Shown piece after piece: positions 26,316 to 35,424 of a DNA stretch of 64,000 nt (its first letter is position 1; every line of letters starts with the position of its first letter). Position numbers and translations under genes: made by a program. The notes beneath the pieces are model-generated. The model was given only the letters and a program-made list of their open reading frames with translations, made no database searches and was not told the origin of the DNA. This DNA comes from Robinsoniella peoriensis (GTDB lineage: Bacteria > Bacillota > Clostridia > Lachnospirales > Lachnospiraceae): positions 503,501 through 567,500 of the forward strand of contig NZ_JTGN01000001.1 of NCBI RefSeq assembly GCF_000797495.1. Direction: 5' to 3'.

Positions 26316-27143
26316 TTATCCTTTCACCGCTCCCGCGGAAAGTCCTTTTATAAAATATTTAGAACCGATTGCAAATATAATCAGGATTGGCACCACTGCA
26401 ATGGTAAGTGCCGCCCCTCTCGCCCCCCAATCCTGTGTATATGCCGTAGCCAGCGTCTGAATTCCGATTGGTATTGTAAACTTGGAACTTTTCGTAATCA
26501 GCGTGCTTGGCATCAGAAAATTATTCCAGGACCACAGGAATACCAGCATAAACAAAGTTCCCACTGCCGGCTTAATCATAGGAATACCGATACTGATAAA
26601 CGTTCGGAATTCATTGGACCCGTCAATGCGTGCACTTTCAATTAACTCTTTCGGCAGAGAATTCTGCATATACTGCACCATGAAGAAGACCCCATAAGCA
26701 CTGGCTCCCCATATTAATATCAGGGGAATATGTGAATTAACCAGTCCCATATTTTTCATTTCAATACTATATCCGATTAAGCTGATCTGGGAAGGTATCA
26801 TCATGCTTGCCACTATAAATGAACTGCAAAAGCTTCTACCCTTAAAGTGGTACACCGTCAGGGCATACGCTGTAAGTGCACTGATAAATACGCACAGTAT
26901 CCCGGAAAACAGTGCGGTATAAATGCTGTTCCAGTAATACTGCAAAAATCCGCCCTGCACTATGGTACTGATATTTTCCACCAGTTTTGATCCGAATGTA
27001 TAGATCTCTCCTTTGTAAATCTCATTTGTGCTGTGAGTAGCCATGGAAATAATAAAGTAAAACGGGATAACCGAAATTATACTGACGATGGCAAGGGGAA
27101 TCACATAGAAAAATTTCTTGATAAAACGTACCGGTTTATTCAT
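26316..27143 (-). CDS. Sugar ABC transporter permease, MalG/AraQ type
   Basis: 275 residues, six hydrophobic helices and the EAA loop ELIESARIDGSNEFRTFISI near 170, which docks the ATPase. ATGA overlap with the upstream permease (27140-27143) and GGAGGAGAG before the ATG. No ATPase gene is in this operon; as in many Firmicutes a shared MsmK-type ATPase elsewhere probably serves it. Confidence 0.93.
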   Translation of the reverse strand: MNKPVRFIKKFFYVIPLAIVSIISVIPFYFIISMATHSTNEIYKGEIYTFGSKLVENISTIVQGGFLQYYWNSIYTALFSGILCVFISALTAYALTVYHFKGRSFCSSFIVASMMIPSQISLIGYSIEMKNMGLVNSHIPLILIWGASAYGVFFMVQYMQNSLPKELIESARIDGSNEFRTFISIGIPMIKPAVGTLFMLVFLWSWNNFLMPSTLITKSSKFTIPIGIQTLATAYTQDWGARGAALTIAVVPILIIFAIGSKYFIKGLSAGAVKG

Positions 27144-28057
27144 CTGCTCTCCTCCTTCCTGTTAATCACACGGGATACAATGAGACTGACAATGAGAACC
27201 ACGATAAAGATACCATAGGAAACTGCCGCACCATACCCCAGTTTGGTGGAACTCTTAAATGTCTGGTCAAAAAAGTACATCATGCTGGTCAGGCAGGAAC
27301 GTTCCGGTCCGCCAACGGAACTGTTAATATTGCTGAACAGCAGATAGGGTTCGTCAAACAGCTGAAAACCACTGATGATGCTTGTAAGCGTCAAAAAAAT
27401 AGTAATCGGCTTCAGATAAGGAAATGTAATTCTCCAGAAAATCTGTACTTTATTCGCCCCATCCACCATGGCTGCTTCCGAAATATCTTCCGGAATTGTG
27501 GACAGCCCCGCCAGATAGATCAGCAGATAGTACCCCAGATTCTTCCACACAATCAAAAATATAACAATGATCCTGGCAGTAGCTCCGTCACCCAGCCAGT
27601 TAATTCCCTCGATTAGGACCCCCAGCTTGATTAACAGATTATTGACAATCCCGGTGGACCAGTCAAACATAAAGGAAAAAATAATACCAATAGCAACCGG
27701 TGTGGTAATATAGGGCAGTACATTGATTGTTTGAAACAACCGGCTGGTTTTCTTTAATTTATACAATAACACTGCTAACAGCAGTCCCCCTAATATCAGA
27801 AGCGGAATATAAATAATCATAAAGAAAAACGTATTACCCAGTGATTTAAAGAAAATTTTATCTTTTGTAAACAATCTGATGTAGTTCAAAAATCCCACAA
27901 ATTTACGCTGTGTCACCCCCGCGATACTATCCCAGTCGGTAAAACTTATGATAAACGAGTAGATCGTCGGAAAGATAAAAAACAGAAAGTAAAATGCAAA
28001 GTATGGAAACAAAAACAGATAGGGCCATTTGGTCAGAGTATTTCTTTTTTTCTTCAT
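27140..28057 (-). CDS. Sugar ABC transporter permease, MalF/LplB type
   Basis: 305 residues, six helices, EAA loop DISEAAMVDGANKVQIF near 210. Start set at ATG 28057 (MKKKRNTLTKW) with AGAGAGGT 5 bases upstream; an in-frame ATG at 28120 right after the binding-protein stop would add 21 residues, lacks a comparable site and is less likely. Partner of the 26316 permease. Confidence 0.9.
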   Translation of the reverse strand: MKKKRNTLTKWPYLFLFPYFAFYFLFFIFPTIYSFIISFTDWDSIAGVTQRKFVGFLNYIRLFTKDKIFFKSLGNTFFFMIIYIPLLILGGLLLAVLLYKLKKTSRLFQTINVLPYITTPVAIGIIFSFMFDWSTGIVNNLLIKLGVLIEGINWLGDGATARIIVIFLIVWKNLGYYLLIYLAGLSTIPEDISEAAMVDGANKVQIFWRITFPYLKPITIFLTLTSIISGFQLFDEPYLLFSNINSSVGGPERSCLTSMMYFFDQTFKSSTKLGYGAAVSYGIFIVVLIVSLIVSRVINRKEESR

Positions 28058-28120
28058 TGCCAACCTCTCTTTCCGGAAAAGGCCATGAATATCATCCACA
28101 GCCTTTTCCTGTTTATCCAT

Positions 28121-29518
28121 TTATTCAATGGTGTAGTCCGGCAATTTCATGGACAGTTCCTCTTTTAACTGTTCTAATGCCTGATCCGATGTCATGCTTC
28201 TGTCATTATTTAAACTTGTAGTGATCAGGTTTAACGTCTCATGAATCACATTATCATCCAGATTCATCGGTCTTACCTTGATATCCGGAACGATTTCTTC
28301 CAGGAACATTTTACCCAGATCCTGATCGCCGAACCATTCACTCTTATAAGACTTTAATTCTGGCTTTTCTTCATATGGTTTCTTTGCAGAGGTGAGGTTC
28401 CCCATGGAATTCAGTGCCTCGGCACCTTCCGTAGACAAGGTGGCAAATTTCACAAATTCCCATGCCAATGCTTTATCTTTACAATTCTTTGATATTCCAA
28501 GTGTGGTTCCGCCCCAGCTGATATTTCCCTCCGGAGCATTCATCAGCCCCCAATGATCTGCCCCCTTTCCGTCCGGGTCATTTGGCTCGATGGTAAATGG
28601 AACCGACCAGGTTGCACAGCCTGCAAATATATGGTTTCCTTCTCCAAAGGATGCGTACCAGGCAGGTGTCCATGCTTCCAGTTTATCCACTACATTGTTA
28701 TCCCGGAACTGACATGCCAGATCCAGTGATTTTTTCAGAGCCTCTGTAGCTTTAATCGTATTCCCGTCAATCCAGGATAATCCGCTTTGTTCACGGATAA
28801 ACTGCTGTGCATCTGCAATGCCCGGCCACATATAGACCTTATTGCCGCTTTTTTCATATACTTCTTTCCCTTTTTCCACAAACGATTCCCAGGTAGGGAA
28901 CATTTTTTCTAATTCTTCCCGGTCATCCGTTCCAAGATATTGTTTTGCCAGATCCTTCCGATATGCAATACCCGCCGGGGATATGGATTGCTCTATGCCG
29001 CACACATCTCCTTTTGAGTTCACCATCAGAGGGTGCAGGTAATCAAATACCTTCTGAATATCAAAATTATAAGGTGCCTGGTTCAACGGTTCCCACATGT
29101 CCAGTTCAAAAACCTTTGCTCTGGAATCTACAATTGACCATGCCACATCCGGCAGTTCCGTACCCGTTGCCAGCGCTGTCTGGTACTTTTGCAGCAGGTC
29201 GCCGTTTGCCACCGGTGTATATTCGAAGGTTACATTGGGATATTTTTTCTGAAATGCCGCTGTCATTGTTTTATAATAATTATCATCCCACCCCCACATA
29301 GTCAGTGTGCCTTTATAATCCGAAGGCAGCTCTGTATAAGCCTCCGCCCCCTCATCACTCTTGTTCTCAGTAGAAACGCTGTCTGCTGTATTGATAGCCT
29401 TCGTGGTTTCTTCCTCTGTTGTCTGATTTCCGCATCCGGATAACAGTCCCGTTACCATAACCGCCGCTGCTGCCAGGCTTGTAAGTTGTTTCATACGTTG
29501 TTTCATACGCTTTTTCAT
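28121..29518 (-). CDS. Sugar ABC transporter substrate-binding lipoprotein
   Basis: 465 residues. Signal peptide with lipobox LLSGC near residue 29, an acidic/threonine linker, then a family 1 extracellular binding fold (TMWGWDDNYYKTM, YTPVANGDLLQKYQTALATG, GISKNCKDKALAWEFVKFAT). Anchored outside the membrane, it delivers an oligosaccharide to the two permeases. With the GH35 enzyme it implies a beta-galactoside substrate, but the sugar is inferred from context. Confidence 0.92.
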   Translation of the reverse strand: MKKRMKQRMKQLTSLAAAAVMVTGLLSGCGNQTTEEETTKAINTADSVSTENKSDEGAEAYTELPSDYKGTLTMWGWDDNYYKTMTAAFQKKYPNVTFEYTPVANGDLLQKYQTALATGTELPDVAWSIVDSRAKVFELDMWEPLNQAPYNFDIQKVFDYLHPLMVNSKGDVCGIEQSISPAGIAYRKDLAKQYLGTDDREELEKMFPTWESFVEKGKEVYEKSGNKVYMWPGIADAQQFIREQSGLSWIDGNTIKATEALKKSLDLACQFRDNNVVDKLEAWTPAWYASFGEGNHIFAGCATWSVPFTIEPNDPDGKGADHWGLMNAPEGNISWGGTTLGISKNCKDKALAWEFVKFATLSTEGAEALNSMGNLTSAKKPYEEKPELKSYKSEWFGDQDLGKMFLEEIVPDIKVRPMNLDDNVIHETLNLITTSLNNDRSMTSDQALEQLKEELSMKLPDYTIE

Positions 29519-29627
29519 TTCCTTATACCTCCTTCTTTATGTATCTGTATCATATCATCCGCACTTTGATTTTCACACATCACATTCTTTATATTTTGTT
29601 TCCATTCTATAGTTTTTCTCTTTCTGA

Positions 29628-31382
29628 TCACTGTTTTTTTTCTTCTCCCTGAATGGGAAGAAGCACTTTTACAACGGTATATTCATTTATCCTGCTCTCA
29701 ATCCAAATACCGTATGGTTCACCATATAAAAACCGTATCCGGTCTCTTATGTTCGTAATGCCAATGTGTTTGCGCTCCTCTGCTCTTTCTTCCAATGCTT
29801 CACCAGACATAAATTTTCTGATTTTATCAGAATCCATTCCGACGCCGTTATCCTCCACTGTGATCTGGATTTTTTCCTCTGCTTCTCGAATCCTGACCCT
29901 TATCACCCCGTTTGTTTCACCCGGAATGATTCCATGCAAAATAGCATTTTCTACAATTGGCTGAATGCAGGTCTTCGGAATCACGCATTTCTTCAATTCC
30001 TCTTCACAGCAAATCTCCACCTGGAATACATCGGGATAACGATATCTTTGAATCGTCAGATAGCATTCCACTAACTCGATCTCTTTTTCTATGGTTATAT
30101 AAATATTCTTTTCCCCCACCTTCAGCGTTTCCTGCAGGGTATGTATGAGCGCATTCACGATTTCCACAATCCTTTTATTTTTCTCAGCAACAGCGATATA
30201 GACCACTGTATTTAAAACATTATATAGATAATGGGGATTAATCTGGGACAGCATAATATCAAACTCCATTTCCTTCTTCTGATGCTCGTCCTCAAGTTTT
30301 CCCTCCATATACTGCTGAATCTCTGCCAGCATTTCACGGAAACGCCGGTAGAGCAGCTCAATCTCATCGCCGGTATGAATGGATAAATCACTTCTTAACT
30401 CCCCGTACTCCATCTGCTCCATGGCCTTTGTCAAACGGGTAATTGGGTGTATCATACTTTCTAATATCCTGGATGTCATCACCAAAAGAAGGGTAATGGA
30501 AATCACAAAAAACAGCAGAAAAAAGTCCAGCACAAACTTTGACTGCTGCCACAGATATTTGTTAGACAAAAAAGTATTTACACTCCATCCGGCAGCTCTT
30601 ATATCTTCCCTGATTAAATATCCTTTTTCCACTTTCTCTACATTCTGCCGGTTACTTTCCGTATGTTCACTAAAATAACCGCTTTCCTTTTCTTCTATTT
30701 TCTTCTGATATAAGATATTTGCAGAATTTCCCGTTAAATATACATTTTCATAATCCTTCGCATAATTTGCAATCTGATCTGTAAAATACTTCAGATAAAT
30801 ATCCAGATACAGGACTCCCAGAATCTCCGATGCACTGTTCATATCCCGGATCACCGTTTTATAACAGATTACACTTTGGGAGATCTCCGATTCAATACTA
30901 TAATAAGGATTTGAAAATACCATATCATCCCTCGCCTCGTACTCCTGAATCTCTTCCAGTTCAAACTTCTCCTGGAAATAAACGTCTCCCATTAAGTTCC
31001 TGCTGCTGTAATATAACCCATTCGTCCCTTTCAGCATAGAAACCCCGATATAATTCCGCAGGGAATTGTAAAATACCAGTTGTTTTCCTACTTCAAATCT
31101 CCTCTTGGTTTTGTCAAATTCATTTTTATATGTTTTTTTATTCAAATTCTCCTGAATTGTCTGGTCAATTGCAATACTTCTCGTAAAGTTCTGTATATCT
31201 TCCACCATAAAATCCAGCTGACTTACAATCTGACGCAGTTTAATCTGCTCATCGTGAATCTTCTGCTCCCGTACAATCCGGCTGAAATAGATATAGGCCA
31301 CAATGGTACTTACAACTGTGGCTGCTGTTAATGCAAATGCAATCTTAGTCAGTATTCTTTTCTTTAAGCTTTTCTTTGCCAC
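29628..31382 (-). CDS. YesM-type sensor histidine kinase
   Basis: 584 residues: membrane helix (about 12-32), large extracytoplasmic sensor region to about 275, second helix (LDFFLLFFVISITLLLV), HAMP, then a His_kinase domain with INPHYLYNVLNTVVYIA near 379 and ATP-binding DNGVGMDSDKI near 522. GTG start with GGGGGAAACAG upstream; the start lies inside the last codons of the regulator gene (overlap 38 bases). It senses an external signal for the sugar locus. Confidence 0.92.
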   Translation of the reverse strand: MAKKSLKKRILTKIAFALTAATVVSTIVAYIYFSRIVREQKIHDEQIKLRQIVSQLDFMVEDIQNFTRSIAIDQTIQENLNKKTYKNEFDKTKRRFEVGKQLVFYNSLRNYIGVSMLKGTNGLYYSSRNLMGDVYFQEKFELEEIQEYEARDDMVFSNPYYSIESEISQSVICYKTVIRDMNSASEILGVLYLDIYLKYFTDQIANYAKDYENVYLTGNSANILYQKKIEEKESGYFSEHTESNRQNVEKVEKGYLIREDIRAAGWSVNTFLSNKYLWQQSKFVLDFFLLFFVISITLLLVMTSRILESMIHPITRLTKAMEQMEYGELRSDLSIHTGDEIELLYRRFREMLAEIQQYMEGKLEDEHQKKEMEFDIMLSQINPHYLYNVLNTVVYIAVAEKNKRIVEIVNALIHTLQETLKVGEKNIYITIEKEIELVECYLTIQRYRYPDVFQVEICCEEELKKCVIPKTCIQPIVENAILHGIIPGETNGVIRVRIREAEEKIQITVEDNGVGMDSDKIRKFMSGEALEERAEERKHIGITNIRDRIRFLYGEPYGIWIESRINEYTVVKVLLPIQGEEKKQ

Positions 31383-32907
31383 CCTGTTTCCCCCATTTTT
31401 TATAATCCTGCGGCGTCATGCTCATATATTTATAAAAAATCTGGCTGAAGTACTGGCTTGTCTTGTATCCCACCCGCTCAGCCACTTCTGCCACCTGATA
31501 CTGCCCATCCTCCAGCATTATCTTAGCCTGGCTGATGCGATAGTCTGTTAGAAATTTTAGAAAGGTAGTTCCTACTTCTTTTTTAAAAAGCTGCCCTAAG
31601 TAAACACCATTCATCTGAAATTTTGCTCCTATGTAATCCAGCGTCAGTTCTTCCCGGAAATGATCCTGTATAAAACTTATGATCTGTCTGACATTTACGG
31701 AATAGGAGTTCTCTATATCCTGCTGCATTTCGGTGCATATCCTCCTGCAGCAGGATACACAGTATTCACTTAACTGGTCAACCGTATAACATTCCTGCTT
31801 AAATTCATCATAAACCAAACGAAACTTTTCCCCCCATTTCTTTTCATAATACAGCCAGGTTGATAAGAAGTTCTTAAGTGCAGATAAATTCCATTTAGGG
31901 CTGCATAACGTTTGGAACATCCTGTCCAGCCCGCTGCTCCACTCATCCTCTGCCTGGTTTAAGTTCCAATCCAGCAGCTCAAATTCCTTTAACAGTTCCA
32001 CCTCTTCATCCGGATCTCCCGCCGGTATCTGATCCAGAAAGTAGTATTTATTCTGCTTCATAAATGGACTGTAACGAATTTTCCTGGAAAGCTCACGGAA
32101 TGTAGCTGCAACCTGATTGTGTGAAAATCTCCTGCTGCAAAGGATTCCATAAAACCCTTTCCCTAATTTCCTGATCACCCGCTCTGTATATAATGCCTTT
32201 TGATAAATTAATTCCTCTGCTTCATATTCACTGCGTACCTGATCCGCATTATATAAAACCAGATAGTTATCTTCACTGATCTGTACATCCGTTACATAAG
32301 TTATTTTAGATACCGGTTCTTTTCGCAGACTATCCATAATTGTATGAAAGCCTGCAGGCTGACGCTCTATTTTTCCATCATCGTAAAAAAGAGGCTTGTT
32401 GAACTGCAGCATAATCATAAACAGCTGATTCCCCACTCCCGTATCCTCTTTCCTATTTTCTTCTTTCGGGGCATCATATATAATATTCTTTAAGAAATAA
32501 CGTTTTTTCGCCTGCTGCCATTCTTCTTCCCTGTAGATTTCAGATTTTACTTTTCCAAGTTCCCCCAACAGGGTCGCCTCGCTAATTTCATGCTTCAGCA
32601 AATAATTGGAAACACCATACTGAATACCTTTTTTGGCATATTCGAAGTCCTTATATGCGGACAGCAGTATAATCTTGGTGTGGGGATTTATCTCCTTCAC
32701 CTTCTTCGACAATTCCAACCCATCCATTACAGACATCTTAATATCCGAAATGATAATATGCGGATTTTCTTTCTGGAATAACTCCAATGCCCGTTTTCCA
32801 TTGAGCGCCTGTCCCACAATCTGAAATCCGTATTGATTCCAGTCAATAACTTCCCTTAAAAATTCAAGTGCCAACACTTCATCATCCACCAACATTACCC
32901 GTAACAT
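31345..32907 (-). CDS. YesN-type AraC response regulator
   Basis: 520 residues: receiver domain (DDE near 10, phospho-acceptor Asp in IIISDIKMSVMDG near 52, Lys near 104), a middle coiled region, and a C-terminal AraC DNA-binding pair of helix-turn-helix motifs from about 420 (LTLDYIGAKFQMNGVYLGQL, VAERVGYKTSQYFSQIFYK). Start set at ATG 32907, AGAGGGTGG 8 bases upstream; a GTG four codons earlier is possible. Very likely activates the downstream binding-protein and GH35 operon. Confidence 0.92.
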   Translation of the reverse strand: MLRVMLVDDEVLALEFLREVIDWNQYGFQIVGQALNGKRALELFQKENPHIIISDIKMSVMDGLELSKKVKEINPHTKIILLSAYKDFEYAKKGIQYGVSNYLLKHEISEATLLGELGKVKSEIYREEEWQQAKKRYFLKNIIYDAPKEENRKEDTGVGNQLFMIMLQFNKPLFYDDGKIERQPAGFHTIMDSLRKEPVSKITYVTDVQISEDNYLVLYNADQVRSEYEAEELIYQKALYTERVIRKLGKGFYGILCSRRFSHNQVAATFRELSRKIRYSPFMKQNKYYFLDQIPAGDPDEEVELLKEFELLDWNLNQAEDEWSSGLDRMFQTLCSPKWNLSALKNFLSTWLYYEKKWGEKFRLVYDEFKQECYTVDQLSEYCVSCCRRICTEMQQDIENSYSVNVRQIISFIQDHFREELTLDYIGAKFQMNGVYLGQLFKKEVGTTFLKFLTDYRISQAKIMLEDGQYQVAEVAERVGYKTSQYFSQIFYKYMSMTPQDYKKWGKQGGKEKLKEKNTD

Positions 32908-33033
32908 AAAATTTGCCACCCTCTCATCTTATTTCCAGTTTATTTCCAGTTTATTTTCACTATACCATAATACCTGTCAAATACCCATCTCACATTCCAT
33001 ATAAAATGTATAAATTCCATAGATTTTTTCAAT

Positions 33034-33099
33034 AAAAAACTGTATGTACAGATGCAGAAGCCGGAAATAATCCATCTTCCACAAATACAAACAGTTTTT
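33034..33099 (-). terminator. Terminator of the ABC-F gene
   Basis: In minus reading AAAAACTGTTTGTA (33099-33086) pairs with TACATACAGTTTTT (33048-33034), one mismatch, followed by TTATTG and more T. Confidence 0.75.
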
Positions 33100-33161
33100 C
33101 ATTTACTTCCTATAATTTCATGCTATTTTTTACCGCCTCTGACAGCAGTCTTTTTTATATC

Positions 33162-34802
33162 TCAACGGTTTACCTGATAATAGGCTTCCGTTACCTGATC
33201 CAGCTCTTCTTTTATTTTCAGCACATTATCGCCTTTTTTAGGCTTGCTCAGGCGCATACTCAGTTCTGCCATCTTCATACTGAGCAGCGTCTTATCCAAT
33301 TGCAGCACATCTCCCCGTTTGGATGCACGTTCTTTTTCCTGCTCATACGCTTCCCAGTTTCCCTCGAATGTTTCTAATTTTCCATCTTCCAGAAATACCA
33401 AACGGTCCGCCGCATTTTTTGCCAGACTTCTGTCATGAGTGACGATCAGCATCGTACCCTCCCACTTATCCAGCAGTCCTTCCAGCGCTTCCGCAGTATA
33501 CATATCAATATGGTTCGTAGGTTCATCCAGGATTAATACATTTACATCCGATGCCATCAGCCTTGCCAGCATTACTTTCGCCCGTTCACCACCGGATAAT
33601 ACGGAAACCGGTTTATGAATATGCTGTTCGGTGAGATAGAGATTTGCCAGAATACAGCGAATCACATGCTCTTTTAAATTAGAATCAGCCCTTACATTTT
33701 CCAAAACAGTTTTATTCACATCCAGAGTTTCGTGCTCCTGTGAAAAATAACCTATTTTAACATCCGGATTCACATACACAGAAGGATGATGTTCCATAAT
33801 CTTTTTGATCAGTGTAGACTTTCCGGTTCCATTTTCCCCCATCATAACGGTACATTTATTCGCTTTCAGTATCAGATCTGCTTCATTCAAAACCAACTTC
33901 TTGCCATACTGAACCGTCAGCCCCTGTATCCTGACTGCCGTCTTCCCGGATAGTGGATTATCCATGCCCAGTCTCATGACAACCGGTGCCAATTCCTTTG
34001 GTTTTTCTTTAACTTCCAGCTTTTCCAGGCGTTTTTCCATGGCTTTGCCTCTGCTCTGAACATTTTTCTGCTGTTCTCTTGCCACACCCTTATACAGCAT
34101 CCACTCACTGTGCCCCATCTGCTTTGGTGGTTTTAACATCTGGGATGCTTCATTCTTCACCTGATTCATGGCAATCGTAATCCTTTTACGCTCCTGCTGG
34201 TACTGCTCAAATTCGAACATTGCAAATTCCCGTTCCCGTTCTTTCTGTTCCTTCCACTGGGAATAGCGCCCGGGGAACACACGAAGTTTACCCTCCTCAA
34301 TCTCCCAGATAGAGGTACACACTTTGTCCAGCAGATACCGGTCATGGGAAATCAATACAAAGGCCCCCCGGTAACCCATGAGCATTTTCTCCAGCGTTTC
34401 AATTCCTTTCACGTCCAGATTGGTTGTCGGTTCATCAGCGAACAGAAGCCTGCTCCCCTGTGATAGAGCCGCCGCAATGGCCTGTCTTGTTTTCTCCCCG
34501 CCGCTTTTGCATGCAGAACCTTTAATCTGCATATGGCTGAGCAGCTGGGGGCTGACATCCTGGTTCTGCTGATCTTCCGTCTCTTCCTGACACTGTTCAA
34601 TCATAGCAATTTCACAGTATCTGTTAATCTCTCCTTCATCTGCATGTTCACTTCCATACAAGATATGCAGTAACGTACTTTTTCCTGCGCCGTTTAAACC
34701 CACCAGTCCAATGCGGTCTCCTTCTTCAATCGTAAGCCGGTCTATGCAGAACAAGTCCTGAATCCCATAGCCTTTTTTTAAATTCTTTACTTTTAATAAC
34801 AA
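33162..34802 (-). CDS. ABC-F family ribosomal-protection-type ATPase
   Basis: 546 residues with two fused ATPase domains and no membrane helices. Domain 1: Walker A GLNGAGKSTLL near 35, signature KSGGEKTRQ, Walker B FADEPTTNLD. Domain 2: GENGTGKSTLI near 315, LSGGERAKV, ILDEPTNHID. A long charged linker (about 190-275) lies between them, where the antibiotic-resistance subgroup (Vga, Lsa, Msr, VmlR) reaches the peptidyl-transferase centre. Start is TTG at 34802, fused to the T-run of an attenuator. The attenuator and lone position suggest drug-induced expression (macrolide, lincosamide, pleuromutilin or streptogramin A), but the drug class is inference. Confidence 0.88.
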   Translation of the reverse strand: MLLKVKNLKKGYGIQDLFCIDRLTIEEGDRIGLVGLNGAGKSTLLHILYGSEHADEGEINRYCEIAMIEQCQEETEDQQNQDVSPQLLSHMQIKGSACKSGGEKTRQAIAAALSQGSRLLFADEPTTNLDVKGIETLEKMLMGYRGAFVLISHDRYLLDKVCTSIWEIEEGKLRVFPGRYSQWKEQKEREREFAMFEFEQYQQERKRITIAMNQVKNEASQMLKPPKQMGHSEWMLYKGVAREQQKNVQSRGKAMEKRLEKLEVKEKPKELAPVVMRLGMDNPLSGKTAVRIQGLTVQYGKKLVLNEADLILKANKCTVMMGENGTGKSTLIKKIMEHHPSVYVNPDVKIGYFSQEHETLDVNKTVLENVRADSNLKEHVIRCILANLYLTEQHIHKPVSVLSGGERAKVMLARLMASDVNVLILDEPTNHIDMYTAEALEGLLDKWEGTMLIVTHDRSLAKNAADRLVFLEDGKLETFEGNWEAYEQEKERASKRGDVLQLDKTLLSMKMAELSMRLSKPKKGDNVLKIKEELDQVTEAYYQVNR

Positions 34803-34836
34803 AAAAATCCCTCCTAAACACTCTGTTCAGCAGGGA
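34801..34836 (-). terminator. Attenuator hairpin that hides the ABC-F ribosome site and start
   Basis: In minus reading TCCCTGCTGAAC folds with GTTTAGGAGGGA (pairs CCCT/AGGG, CT/AG, AAC/GTT with mismatches), directly followed by seven T and the G that forms the TTG start codon. The hairpin also buries the AGGAGG site. Confidence 0.7.
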
Positions 34837-34986
34837 AATCAGCGTACGAAAACAAGCAGGCAAAATGAACCTGTAATACAAACTGCCGCATACTCTTATC
34901 CAACTTCCAGAGTAACGGTCTCGCTTTGTAACTTGTTCAATATTATCATAAATGATCCGTAAGCATAGATTCAGACTGAACAGAGT
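34820..34986 (-). promoter_or_regulatory. Antiterminator pairing in the ABC-F leader
   Basis: ACTCTGTTCAG in the leader (34986-34976) is the exact 11-base complement of CTGAACAGAGT (34830-34820), which forms the left arm and loop of the attenuator hairpin. Pairing the distant segments would break the terminator. Confidence 0.65.
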
Positions 34987-35052
34987 AAACTCAATAAATA
35001 AGACTAATTTTTCCTTAGCCTTCATTATCCATTTACTTTTCATAAGTTTCAT
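34972..35052 (-). CDS. Possible leader peptide of the ABC-F gene
   Basis: ATG at 35052 with TGAGGACTGG upstream opens a reading frame MKLMKSKWIMKAKEKLVLFI that stays open into the ABC-F gene (108 codons). The listed end marks the stretch up to the antiterminator arm; the functional end is unknown. Ribosome stalling here could set the fold of the attenuator, as in ABC-F and erm leaders. It may simply be an open frame. Confidence 0.35.
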
Positions 35053-35173
35053 CCAGTCCTCAAATAATCATATTCTTACAGATACCTCGTTCTTTCTAAG
35101 ATGCAGTAGAAATAGCGTTACTGCTCTAAATTAGTTGTAATATATCATAGAAAGCGGGGGACGTCAATACTTT

Positions 35174-35329
35174 TTTGGGTTTAGCTGATTAAGGGACGCT
35201 TTGTAGATAAAGGTAGTGCGCGGAAAGATGGGAGTGGGAAACTTGTATGGACTCCGTCAGCTGGCCGCACCCATCTTTCTGTACACTATCTCCAACTATT
35301 AAGCGTCCCCTTCCTCAGCTAAACCCAAA
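35174..35329. repeat. 156-base MITE-like element with 15-base perfect inverted ends
   Basis: Ends TTTGGGTTTAGCTGA (35174-35188) and its exact inverse (35315-35329); the arms continue as imperfect inverted repeats (AAGGGACGCTT with AAGCGTCCCCTT; AAAGATGGG with CCCATCTTT), so the whole piece folds back. No frame. A half copy lies at 52923-52990. It sits between the divergent ABC-F leader and tetR promoter; the rest of 34803-35424 is described under the attenuator and promoter entries. Confidence 0.8.
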
Positions 35330-35347
35330 TATTTTTTAACTTTAATA

Positions 35348-35400
35348 TTGACATGTGAACGCTCGTTAACTATAATACCATTATGTGAACATCCGTTAAC
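35348..35400 (+). promoter_or_regulatory. tetR promoter with two operator copies
   Basis: Consensus promoter TTGACA (35348-35353), 17-base spacer, TATAAT (35371-35376). The spacer is filled by operator 1 GTGAACGCTCGTTAAC (35355-35370); operator 2 GTGAACATCCGTTAAC (35385-35400) covers the start region, exactly 30 bases further. Each has GT-AAC ends in inverted order, so the TetR protein probably represses itself and the radical SAM gene. Confidence 0.85.
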
Positions 35401-35424
35401 TTTTTTTGTATAGAAAGGAGTATC

